Position numbers and translations under genes: made by a program. The notes beneath the pieces were generated by a model. That model saw nothing but the letters and a program-made list of their open reading frames with translations, was not told where the DNA came from and made no database searches. A stretch of 64,000 nucleotides of DNA from Hyaloperonospora brassicae (Eukaryota > Oomycota > Peronosporomycetes > Peronosporales > Peronosporaceae): positions 434,001 through 498,000 of the forward strand of contig CANTFL010001490.1 in NCBI GenBank assembly GCA_947650285.1, written 5' to 3'. Of the stretch, positions 52,530 to 64,000 are shown piece by piece; within the stretch, counting starts at the first letter, position 1; each line of letters begins with the position of its first letter.

Positions 52530-55500
52530 CGTGGCGACTGTGACCGCGTGCAGCCGCGCTGGTTCTATTCGCATGCAGTGAGACAAATGCGGTAGGCTTG
52601 GATGGCGAAGGCAGTGCTGCAGTGAAGGCCACGTGGCCGCCGTTGCTAGCTCTACCGAACTGGATGCCATCTCGCTTCGAGCAGACCTCGTGACGACTGC
52701 TTGGCTTTGGGGTGTGCCTTGCGCCGTTCTGCAGCAGAGCGCGTGGACACCGCGCCGGTATGATGCAAAGATCCATAGCTGCTCACACGTCCATCGTCTT
52801 GGGATGCTGCAGTACAGCACAAGGACGACAACCAAAAGGATGCACGAAATGGGAATCATTACCATGTTTGGCCTCGCACCGCGCTTTGTTGTATCTGCGG
52901 ATGCTCGCTCACTGGTCGATAGCTTTCCTCATGCGATACCCAGCACGTACGGCGTACATCGTCGCAAGTGGACATCATCACAGGAATCGCTCTTGATTGA
53001 AACACAAAGTGCCGAGCCGTAAGCTTTAGCGAAGAAACCAACGCACTTGGCTGAGGCCAAACTCTGTTACAGTGTCACCTCACTTCTTGTACGTCTTCTC
53101 TTGAAAATGGCATGTGGGGATGATTGTGTGATTGTACACATGTGGTCTATAGATGAAGTCAGGATAGCAGAGCAAAAGCTTCGATGACGGCTCAGCCAGG
53201 ATCACGCGTCCGGCATTTGAAAGCCAAGCAACATGCGGTCAGACAAAGAATCGACATGTCAGCTTCCATCAAGGAAGGATATTTGAACATTAGTTGTTCG
53301 CAGGGGCAAGCGTTGTTGCTACGTACTAACGTATGACGCATCACGTAGCAAACGACGACTGAGGACCGTTTTGACGTTTGCCACATTGTCCCGCATCTAA
53401 GTCATGCTGTCCAGTCGACGTCCGCAAAAAAGGGTCTTCGAAGTTGGCGGTCACGTGGCCACCGCACTCGCAACGTCTGACACTGATGGCAGTGACTGCT
53501 TCGTAAAACGCACTACCAAGTCGAATAGAGCTAAACTTGACGAACTACGTCAATCATAGCTCGCACTGACAGTACCGTTAGAAAACAACAGGTCCAGTGC
53601 CGAAACAAGATAGCCCGATAGTGAGGCAATCTGCATTGAGCTCGTGGATGCAAAACGTTGCGCGGGGATAATTGCGAACACAGAGCGCGTCGCCGAACTA
53701 ATGCCTGCCTGTGTATGACAATGTAAACTGTTGAAGAAGCTGTAGTCGCTGCAAAAAACGTGGCAGTCTGCTCTGGAGCGTCGTAGCAAGTTGGTGAAGA
53801 CATCATACACTTCTACTTTTGCGTTGGCAGCTTCCTATTCTAACAGAAACAAGGGCAAATACCAAGCAAAGAGGACGCAAGAGCTGATCGAGGTAGCGTT
53901 GAATGACATAGACTGAAAACGGGTGGCGTCGGCATATATCGACTGCTTGCGCATTGACTCGACGGCAAGTGAGTTTACGGCGGCTGTGAACAAAAGGCAT
54001 CGGCAATGCAACAGCCACGTTTGTTGTACAGGATTAACGTGCTTTACACCCGCGATAAACGGTCAGTAATTGAGCGCTCTCGCTTGTATCAGTCTGAGGA
54101 GTACAGCCATAGTGCGGTGTGCAATTGACGATCGCTTTTATTTTACTTCTTTTCAACGTTTTGGGGCCACAAAGGGTTGGCAGAGCGAACTCTTCGTGCA
54201 CACCAACTGCTTCTGTCGGGAAAAACGTGCAATTTGACTCTCTGTCGGTCACTCCACGCAGAATCTATCACATCGTTCTCAATAGCTCGTCAAAAGGATT
54301 CGACAAACAAACCGTTTCGTAAGGTTTCGAGACGCACCTAGTCTTACGGCGTCGACCTGTAACCTAGTTAGCGGATTGAGACTTACACCATCCCTGCAGT
54401 TTAGATTTGGTAACATGATGGGAGTTCAGAGTCCGACACTACGACGACACGCAAGTCCGAACACGCACAAGAATACTGTTTGTCGAGGGCAAGAGAAACC
54501 GAAGAACAGAGTGCTTGATATATCGTAAGCTCTTTGCGAGAACGGTACATGGAGCTGACTCGAATCTAGGTTAAGCGAGCCCTTTCTTGCTTGGTTTCAC
54601 ACGCCTTCCAACCTATTTCCGCACCGACGATGCCAAATACTACACGACCTTTTGCAAGATGCCAAGTTTTACACACCACTACAGCAGCTTTACAAGCACC
54701 CAGTATTAAGCATACTCGGTTGTTTAGGAGATGAGGGTGTGGCCACTTGACATGACTGTAGCTCGGCTTCCATTTTTGAATGAGCTGATTGCTTGCACCG
54801 ATCATATGATGTGTCAAATTCGACAGAATTTGGAATGGCAATCCATCCTGACAAAAGACGAGATAACACATGCAAGGACAGAAGCAATGAGAGCTTCGAT
54901 TGGAAAATGACCTTCTGCATCCATGAGACGCAATCGTATGTATCGCGAGATCACTTCTTTGTCGCACATGAGTGCTCTGGCACCCTGATTGTGTGTCTAT
55001 CTCACTGAAGTCGCAGCCAAGCATCACCATCTCGCATCAGGCAGCTTGATTGTAGCAAGACCGTTGCCATGTTGACTCGTTGTTTGACAGCGACCGTTTG
55101 AAATACCTGACGCAGCACGAATTCGAAAACCCTAAACGAAGAAGATCAATACTGTCTACTTATCATACAAGGTACAGTTTGTACTTCGAGTTGGTGCTTG
55201 CTCCTTCACAAGAGTCAAGAGATCCCTACCAACAGCAGTACATTGATGCCATAAGTGGACTGGATATCACATTTGTTGTTCTAAACAACGCTTTTTGCAG
55301 ATCGTCCACTTCACGGCTTGACGTACGGACCACATTTACAATAAAGGTCGTGGCTGGCAAAATGGCGGCCCTATAAAATCTGTTAATCATGACCAGCTTA
55401 TTGCATGTGAGCATACTCTGCTTTGCCATTGACACGAAACGATCGGTTCCAGGGGAGTGTCGGATCAGTCGGTCGAGTGTAAGGATGCCAATGTTTGTCT

Positions 55501-58500
55501 GTTGAGCTGAGTACCCCATGTGGACAGTCTGTTGTGGCACGATATAGATACGGCTGGTGTTTGAGATTCACCAGAACTTCTACCGCTCAACGATATGACC
55601 ATCTCCTCAAGTCCTCTCATCTTACATCGGTAGGAAGAGGAGGCTCTACGTTAAACGAGAAACGTACCGTGAGAGGACTTTGCAGGGTAGAATAGTCAGT
55701 AGTATCCTGCAAAGCGTGAAAGTAGAAATGTAGGTCGGAAACGATCCGGTATCGACAACTTACACTTGACTATTTATCCTTGAACCAGGCATTCTACATC
55801 AGTTGCCAAGCCTTGGCTTGCGCCAACTAAGAAATGATATGACCTCCGCACATTGGTCGCATTTTTGCGTGGAGCATGGTGGCAAAGAATGGCCTAACAA
55901 GTACGATCTATTACACGTGGTGGAATGGCGATGCATTTGGTGTTCATACTGAGTGTTTGAATCAAAGAAACGATCAAGTGTCTACTGCTGGATATCTGTG
56001 CCACTATAGTATAGCTCCAGCGTGACCCATAGACGTGTCTCGATGCCTCGTTTGTCACGTGAGAACGCATACACAGTTAGCTGCTGGCATGCGGATGATG
56101 TTGGAACTTGATCATTCTAGGTATATGCTGTCCTCTTTAGCACCACGAAGAGATGTGTGAAGTCGCAATTACCGCTGGCTGCTACTCCCGCGAACTCGCC
56201 AAGCTTGGATCGATGAGTTAGGCCCGCTGAAACCGACTCGCTGAGTCCAACCATCTATTACACTCGAGGTACATTTCCGAGAAGTGCGAGAAGGTGGAGG
56301 GCCACATAAGAAGAGGCTTCCACGAAGTTAAATTGGACTTTTGTCATCCACTTGAGTGCAAAGCGTATATCTGCCTCCAGTGTAGGCATCGTTATGTAAC
56401 AAGGCACGCTTGTTATCCACCTCAGCGATAAAAACATTTCTCCTTATATCGTGTAGACTTGACCCTTTACCTTACTCAGGGCAGCATTTGGACTTGATAT
56501 CACTTGACACTGATCCGCGCGCTCACCCGAAACCGTCTGGAAATCGTCTGATGTCCAGAGATCAGCATTATAGTTCGCTTCGATCCGAGGGCTGTGACGG
56601 TGTCCATATGAGCTATAGTGGTGTGTACGTCATTTACTTAATGCCGAGTGAGAAACGCAATGCAGTATGAACCAGCACTGGTAGCTCAATGTGGTGCCAT
56701 ATTTCAACGAATCCAAGAATTAAGCCGTTTCAGGCAAGATGTAGTGGCCACCCACTTTCGCCATCCCAAAAGTGCCGCAGGAAGATTATTGTCGATATGC
56801 AACAAGAAGATTGTGTTCCGCATACGCAGATAGAACCTTTAAAGTGGCTAGTAGCGAGCAGCAGCGTCATTTATTCATTATCGTGATCAGCCGTGCTGTT
56901 TGCCGAGTAGTTCAACTTTTGATTTGCAAAACATCTCAACAACGCAGCGTCTCGCTCGTGTTTATGACCAAAAGGGCGATGCGATGCGCTACGCAAGTGT
57001 TCTTTGCGGAAAAAGGCTACAACATATCGAAATTTTTCTTTCACGATGCAACGAATACTTCCCATAGTAGGCGGCAAAGTTTACAGCGTTGTAAGGTGAT
57101 ATCTTCTCTCGTCGAGACGAGTATGGCAATAGATGCGCTTACGTTACGTAATGATCCCATTACATGTCGTAGAGATCAAATTTATGTCAGAAGATATCTT
57201 CGAAATGAATAAGATCCTCTAAGATGTACTTTGCTGAATAAATATTGATGGGATATTTAGAAAGGTAACGTTTGACAATACCGCATTCATCGGCTAACGT
57301 TGTCCGTGCTCAATGATATCGTTTTGGCATTTTTTTCTTGATAAGCCCCGCAGAGTTTTGGGGTTCAACGGCAAAACCCGTCACAGGGGTTGTTCGGCTT
57401 CACCTGATCGGCCGTTACCGAGACAATTTACCAGATGGCAAAGAGAGATAGACGTCACGTTGGAAGATCAGGATGTCAAGACGAGTGAGACCGAGAGATG
57501 CGATTGACGCGTGGGAATATAATATGATGATAGGAGGATTGGACATACGCCATGTGCAACTTGACCCGGTCAATCTGCAGCGCTGGTGGGCTGCATGCTG
57601 AGACGTTAACGGAGTTATGAACACTATACATTACTTTTACTTTCTATATACTTTGCACAAGGGCAACTACTACCGACTTTCTATAGACCGTTATATCGAC
57701 CAACTAAATCACATACCTTTGCCGGACGGGCGCAACGGGTGGTGAGAAAGCAGCTAGATTTAACGTTTGTAGTTCATCACAGTTATAGTAAGTCGAAAGA
57801 GGTATTTTTTTCAAAGGCTTCGACTATACATTATATCCATTTCTACTTTTGCCTCTATTCAGTGGTGTTCGTTTAGTAGACTCATCCCCTTTCCACTTAC
57901 AGTGATCATGAGTTTCGAGGCACCTTCCTACACTATGTTCAGTAAAGTTAGTTTGTACTTCGTTACAAGCATCGGTGCGCCATTACATTAAGCGAGTAGA
58001 TACGATATCGGTTTGCTAGTATATGTGCTGATATCAGACTTACGACAAACTAATACTAACGAATCTATCATGCTGCATACGATTTGCTATGCCCATGGTA
58101 CTCGGAGTTGAGCTATGTCGTCTGCTCTTCCTCTACTTACGATTTGCTTAAAGTTTTTGGTGCGCGTGTCGACACTTTTTCGGTGGAGATAGTGTATGAT
58201 ATGTCATTATAAGCAAAACATGCTTCGTTTAAATTCCAACCAAAGATATTTCCGCGAATCCTATCAATGTTGATGCAGAGACAATCGCGCAATCCAGGTT
58301 GACGCACGATGTTAAATCAACGATGGGGAATTGATCTCAAGCTAAACTTTCATGCAACCGTCATACCCTTATAGACTTCTCATCCAGATTAGATAAACAA
58401 ACTTTAATTGCAAATTGTAATCTTTGTTAGGTTTGGGCAACTGTGAGCTGTGATATACGTAGAGTTGTCCAAAGCACGCAATGTATGTGCGCAAAATCAT

Positions 58501-59076
58501 CCAGCTTTACGAAGACTTTAGCTGATGAGAAAGGTATTCTGAAAGACACCTCTTGCGCTATATAATTTTGCCAAGCACTTTGTGGTTTCGAGATGTAGGT
58601 ATGCCATAAATTACAACGATGCTGCTGAAAGCTTAACTCACTTGCTATGTTGTGGTGTTTGTACATCTATCGTCAATGTCAATGACAGTATACATGCAAA
58701 CGATGACGTAAGTCGTGGACACATGGACATGCATAGATGGTGTATAAAGTACAACTCATGTGCAGCAGTGACCAATGTAAGCAAAACAAATGTCGGCGTC
58801 ATTGTCGCATCATAAAACACGAGTGAAAGGCGACAAGGACGCTGTGTTGAACTCAGGTGCTGTAACAGCAGACACGACACAGAGGAATGCAATTGGAATA
58901 CGATCTGTAAGTGAACGATGTTTAGTTAATGCTTTGATGAACTTATAACTGAACGCTGCACCCCACATCACAATGTTTTGATTCGGCGCATTTTCGGAGT
59001 AGTTTCGTCACTACATCGCTAGTATGTCCAATATATCAAATCTTCTTTGCGAACTCTATCTCATTTACACAGTGAG
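52530..59076. other. 6.5-kb interval without a supported gene
   Basis: AT content rises to the right. A plus frame at 52633-53022 (129 residues, no domain) directly follows the R3H gene. Minus-strand frames at 53550-53810, 53803-54018 and 54034-54252 read like pieces of protein but do not join. From about 55.5 kb on I see only short random frames. Confidence 0.5.
55226..55540 (-). mobile_element. Possible relic of a non-LTR reverse transcriptase
   Basis: The minus frame contains NKLVMINRFYRAAILPATTF, similar in pattern to the thumb region of LINE reverse transcriptases (family-level pattern, weak). There are no catalytic motifs. It could equally be chance. Confidence 0.25.
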
Positions 59077-59521
59077 TGCAACGGGGCACGCCCTTGTGTC
59101 AGATCAACACAAAATAGTGTGCACACAACGTCACGTACACGTGGCGTGAGGAAGCGCGACCAAGACAAAACAGAACCCGAAAGCTCTGTTCTGAGGTAAA
59201 AGTAGAACTGTTATTTAATATAGTAATGTTTCATGCTAAATCATCTTTCGTCTTATTCTAACTATAGTAAACTACTATCTCCTATGTGGTTCTTCTGTCC
59301 ACCGCCCATTGCGCGCGTCTAGCAGAGATTGGTGGTTAGTTTGGTTGATATGCACAGAACATCAACCAAGAAGTGGAGCACCCACGAATATTATTCTTGG
59401 GGGCGATATTCCGACAAAACCACTCTTCTTGAGTGATGCAAATTGTATATTATCAAAACAGATAATATTCAAAAATTGATACCGTTGTATCAATTTTTAT
59501 ACAACGGGCTACCCCGTTACA
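59077..59521 (-). mobile_element. Solo LTR of a related Gypsy family, with target-site duplication
   Basis: A 445-bp LTR in minus orientation (read from the complement it starts TGTAACGGGG and ends CCGTTGCA). It shares blocks with the LTRs at 37.1 and 44.6 kb: the 5' GTAACGGGG-AGCCCGTT end, GACGCGCGCAATG, AACAGTTCT-CTTTTACC, CGCTTCCTC, CCACGTGTACGT and the G-GTGCCCCGTT end. Both sides carry GTGAG (59072-59076 and 59522-59526). No internal region remains, so it arose by LTR-LTR recombination. It also holds several hairpins. Confidence 0.9.
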
Positions 59522-60641
59522 GTGAGTGTCAATCTATATTTCGTTAATACATTCATATATGATTGCAATAAATATAAATTTACCGTAAACAGTCGCTATA
59601 TCTTGTTTTTTATATTTGATTCACTTCAATTAAATTAGTTTCTTTTCGATAGCAGTACCTTTTAGCCCGACCAAAACCGCCATATCCTCTAGCCTCATTG
59701 CTGAACCATCTTCGTCATGATATATACAAACACCCGGCAGATACAGGTAAGAAAAACTCAATATTACATTATTTGCATGTTAGATCACTAATTTACGCTC
59801 ACATGTGCATGCTACGGTTTGCAGTGAGTCCATCTTTTAGAAGCTGTTTATTGCAACGCATGATTTTACACATGAAGTATCATTAGTTCGTTGTACTTTG
59901 CTTCAAATTCACCACGCAACTCACGCAGTCCAAGCACCTGATCTACTATCACTGATGCAACCGCAATTAATGTCTCTACTGTCCGTTATATGACGCCATC
60001 TTGTTTATACAGTCAAGTAACCGGCATTCCGTCCGCAGTAATCGAAACCCCAGTAATTGATTTTTTATCCGCCTTGCTAGAAGAACAATTATCGCCGCCA
60101 TAACCTGTCATAGCTATCACTACCTGTGCAACATTGTATTGGCCTCAACTTGTAGACGCAGCGTCTTATCTCCTTGCAATTGTAAAACTATTACTTTACC
60201 TAATTTTTGGTATCTTTTGTGTGCGCATAGAGACTAGATCTTACGCACACGATATGTCAGATCAGATACATCGAGACATTGTTGTAAATTGCTCACTACA
60301 GATTCAAACTATGAACCGTTATTATACCGTCTTGCAAATATTCAGCTACCTTTCCCATATATTATCAACTCCAGTTGCCTCATACCCATTGGTATACGAA
60401 CACCAGTAGCATCCTCTATCCAATTGTCCTTCGATATTTTTTGGATACTCACTTCGTAGTTTATTATCATACTGTGGCAAAGTCATTAATTAAAATTTAT
60501 GACATGGATCGGCGGCCATCTAATTGAGGCGCCACGTACTGGTGAAAAATGGCACCAAGTGATCTGGCGATCCAATGAGGAACGGAAGGTGATCCAACGG
60601 AGATCGTCGGACCGATCCAACGGTCGGCCGAAGGATGGACG

Positions 60642-60745
60642 TGGAACGGTCTGAGACGAGGCGCAGAAAGGGGTGATTTTCTTGGAACAATCTGGGACGA
60701 GTCGCAGACATCGATGATTTCCACGGTGCGATCTGGGACGAGGGA
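60642..60745 (+). repeat. 41-42 bp tandem repeat, about 2.5 copies
   Basis: The core TCTGGGACGAG (one copy TCTGAGACGAG), mostly followed by CGCAGA and TGATTT, recurs from about 60642, 60684 and 60725. Confidence 0.8.
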
Positions 60746-62238
60746 CTAGATTGAACCAGAAGACCGATCTGAACTGAGAAAGGTACTTTTAAGCCCAAGC
60801 GATGCGACGTGACTCTGTGACAAAGTTGTATCATCCAGGTGATCGAAGATACACATCACAGATCTTCAATGAGAGTACTGATTTAGGTTATGTATAGCCC
60901 GATCTGGAATTGTGGATGTTCGCGGAGGTCCGTGGGACCGTTGTGAGAACTGTGGATGGTCCCATTGTGGGGATAAACCCTTGAGGATGGTATCGGACCA
61001 TGCACAACGAACGGAAGAACGTATAGGGCCGGATCGCACTGTGTCGATCCTCAACGATCTCGAATTGGGCATCAGATCGGTCATGTTCCCTGCTGATTAT
61101 GGATATATCGATGATGGAGCTATTTTATTGTGATATACATGCTTGATGAAGGTCCATGAGTGATGTCCTAAAAGTTCAGACCGAAAGAGCCAGTGGAAGC
61201 CGGTTGAATTGACGTCGCAAAATGGATTTAGACACATTCGGCATTTGGATACTATTTTGGACTTTTCGGTACCAAAATTGGGTATTTGGTACCGCATTTG
61301 GAATTTGCTCCCTTTTTTGGTGTCTAGGTACGATATCGGGAGTATTGGCGCTATCTTTGGAGCACAGGTCACGGGATTTCGACACGTGTTCAAGGGGGCG
61401 GTCAAGCTTAACGGTGATATCGACTTGGAGAGTGACCTACAGTTTGGAATAAGCTTAAAGATAGGATGGCTATTAATTTGGTTGGATAATAAAGCAGTTA
61501 CCGTTTTTACATATAAAGCACGTCGCAGACTTCTCTTCCGGGCAGGATATTTGGCCTCCCGTCGATCAAGAGACGTTGCACGCGCCGTGTTTCGTGTACT
61601 CACCTTGGATTGTTTGGCCAAGGTGGGGTTAAGGTAACTCAAATCAACTCAAACTGCTAGGGTAGCAGCAAACAAAATAAAAGGAAAAGGATTTTGGACA
61701 CAAGATCGCGAGACGGCTTAAGTGGTCAGAAGATCTGGACAAGGCGTTCAAGACAAGACCGAGCAAGATCGAAGCGATCTACTGGACATATCGGCACGTT
61801 TCATTTTGGAGAAACAAGCAACCGATTTGTCTATATTGCGCACTTCCAGCAAGATCGGCCGATCCCAAGACCAGATCGGACCGATCCCAAGGCAAGATCG
61901 ACGCAAGACTACTATTTGCTGAGTGAAGATTTCCGCACAGCGAAGACCCCGATCCCGAAGACAAATCGAGATCGGTGTGATTCAAGATCGAGATCGCGAC
62001 ATCTCCATATAGAGATCGCCGCGACTCAAGATCAGGATCGCAGAACCCCGTTCGTGCTGTGAAGATTTCCGCACCGGAAGCGAACGCTCAACCCCAAACC
62101 CTCAGTGAGATTGACATCTTCCAAGGCCATTACGAAGAGCTCAAACCAGCCCAACCGACGGGTACACAAGGTGAGCACAAGGTTAACAGCAAGGCACGGA
62201 TCGGAGTACCCCCTCCGTGAGTCGGCAAGTCTGGGCAA

Positions 62239-62421
62239 GTGGAAGATCGACACTCACTAAAGCAATTTTGTGAGATCGACTTCACCACAATACCCATTGT
62301 CTTTGGTATGAGCGATTTGCATCTTCTAATACTTTTGCACCAGACAGAGTTTGTTATAGATCAAAGAAAATATACTCAAGAGTTGAGCTCGTCTCTGTCA
62401 CCAGTAGATTGCATTTTATAG
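62239..62421 (+). mobile_element. Possible Ty1/Copia polymerase relic
   Basis: The frame reads MSDLHLL ... HQTEFVIDQRKYTQEL, which resembles the segment of Copia reverse transcriptase after the active site (pattern DLHLL, then a glycine-poor QxxFxIxQRKYxxELL). It is short and degenerate. Confidence 0.35.
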
Positions 62422-63699
62422 ACTGACCACATCAATATCTCTTACAATGTGTTTTCGTTGCACTCACTTATCGATTAGGCATTGCAAAAATCCAATGTTA
62501 TAGTCTTTTATATTATTTCGCTGCACAACCATCCCGCTTGCTCTATTCAATACAAAGCTTAATTACTTTCAACGCAGGCTCACTCACTGACTTAGTTAGA
62601 AAAGGTGCATCCTTAATGATACCCTCTCTCTGTGTAATACGCAAGTCGATACTCAAATCTGATTATTTCTCGGCTTTCACTTGGGCTTTTGTAATTTTGA
62701 CCTGCTTATGTGACACATGTCACTTTCGTTTATTGCAAAATTAATCTCAACATGGGACAGTATGCGACATCATGCGACATGCCCATGACATCCACACACG
62801 TCATCTACTAATCCCTGTGGAATCCTTGCTAATTTCCATCGTCCACTAAACATGCCATAAGTAGATGACAATAGCCCTTCGTATCCTGGTCGGGTTGGGG
62901 TGACGCCCTCCCGAAAAGCTTAAGTCAGCATGATGCTGCGTCAGACCCTACGGCAAATGCTTCACGTCATTCATCAGTATTTGACGGGTCTCTCCCTCGA
63001 CACACCCAATCTTAACCTCTCTCATTCCTAGCCGCCAGTTAGACCACCACGACGCACGCGCACAAGGCATTCTCTGCATATCTGCTTGGGTAAGTTTAAT
63101 GTGAAGTTAACTGGTTTCCAGCGCAAGAAGCATGATACCCTTCCCAGGGACCTACCGACGTACACGACGATTCCTAAGGATACAAGAAGCTCGTGTTGCT
63201 TTCCCAAGTGATCAACTACCGGGTATTTTTATTATCTCCTGACACTCCCATGATCCAATTCGTGGCACGAAGTTGGTTTTGGTGTTGTCCCTACGTACGC
63301 GGGTATCTTTACCGATACTGAACCTGTTTTGACCGATTTTTAGTCCTTCAACTACGTCTTCATAAAGGTTTACAAGTGATAATTGTTAACGCATATGCGC
63401 CCATATCGGGTACTCAGTTAAATCAATTACTAGCTACTACGCATACCTAGCCACAGCTCTATCTAAGCTTTACCGCGCTACACGGCAAAAATACTTGGTG
63501 GTATGGTGAAGTGCTATCGCCAATGATGAATCTGGAGACTAGTAGGTTGAAGGAACAAGGCTATGAACACCAGGGAGAGGGTACCAGAAAAACAGAGTTC
63601 ATGGGGACGGCGCGATCCTTGGACAAGAACAATTCGCAAAACGATTTTAGAGAGATCAGTACAAGTGTACCTGTTAAACGTTACTGATAAGAGTCTACC

Positions 63700-63835
63700 A
63701 TGATCCCTCATCGAAATGACCGGTTCTTAAGGTTAGACCTTGGTCCCTCATTGGTGTCCCTGGTCCCTCATTGGCAGACCTCGGTCGTTCATAGGTTGGC
63801 CCGGTCCTTCATCGGTATACCCCGGTCCCTCAAGA
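63700..63835 (+). repeat. Degenerate tandem repeat with core GGTCCCTCATTGG
   Basis: At least six diverged copies of a roughly 20-bp unit (GGTCCCTCATTGG, GGTCGTTCATAGG, GGTCCTTCATCGG, GGTCCCTCAAGAT and others). Confidence 0.8.
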
Positions 63836-64000
63836 TCAAGCTACTCCTGGCCGATTAAATGAATGATAATGGAATCAGGCGAAAATAGAACTAAATACTT
63901 AAGGTATAGGGCTATATTCAATGCTGCTTAATTTACGGTCTACGTGGCAAGTCTTCGTCGTGATTAAAAGGACCCGTCAACTCTGCCCTCATGTTTCAGG

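Larger units (their letters stand above)
59522..64000. other. AT-rich right end without a supported gene
   Basis: Short frames only. It includes tandem repeats near 60.7 and 63.7 kb, a stretch at 61.7-62.1 kb where GATC and AAGATCG recur at short intervals, and a possible Copia relic at 62.3 kb. From 62.5 to 63.5 kb I see nothing. Confidence 0.5.

Noticed and set aside
54566..55030. A 154-residue minus-strand frame.
   Set aside because: It overlaps an equally plausible frame in another register (54690-54920) and shows no domain; probably chance or retroelement debris.
60134..60409. A short plus-strand frame with a hydrophobic segment as a small secreted or effector protein.
   Set aside because: It lies in AT-rich repeats, has no clear signal peptide cleavage region or RxLR-type motif, and no supporting context.

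Overview
The window is nuclear DNA of an oomycete, most likely a Peronosporales-type plant pathogen. Genes are compact, on both strands, with many short GT-AG introns (about 43 to 160 nt). Gene order is often head-to-head or tail-to-tail with tiny gaps. The mobile elements are the chromodomain Ty3/Gypsy and LINE kinds typical of oomycete genomes. The family calls rest on motifs I can read; the organism call is inference.

The left half (1-36.3 kb) is a housekeeping block. It holds NAD kinase (+), the nucleolar rRNA methyltransferase NOP2 (+), the catalytic subunit of DNA polymerase zeta REV3 (-, 19 exons), a tepsin-like ENTH adaptor (+, 8 exons), SMC5 (-, 19 exons), a short-form tRNase Z (+, 6 exons), pyruvate kinase (-), a PH-domain protein (+) and a small PH-like protein (-). 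After these come an unrecognised multi-exon gene (+), an intronless PH / NTF2-like / AGC kinase (-) and a CCDC174-like protein (+). REV3 and SMC5 both act in DNA damage tolerance and repair but are not an operon. Gaps between converging genes are 15 to 174 bp.

From 37.1 to 46.5 kb the block is interrupted by mobile DNA. A 7.9-kb chromodomain Ty3/Gypsy element has two 391-bp LTRs and broken gag and pol, plus a long antisense reading frame at its 3' end. It abuts a truncated LINE endonuclease fragment. The striking feature of the Gypsy element is that LTRs and coding regions alike are packed with perfect short inverted repeats (8-12 bp stems, 2-10 nt loops) about every 20-40 bp. Host genes on either side do not show this by eye, and a solo LTR of a related family at 59.1 kb does.

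From 48.2 to 52.5 kb two ordinary genes return: a bZIP transcription factor (-, 6 exons) and an R3H-domain protein (+, 6 exons). The final 11.5 kb (52.5-64 kb) is AT-richer and carries no gene I can support, only a solo LTR with a target-site duplication, tandem repeats and weak relics of other retroelements.
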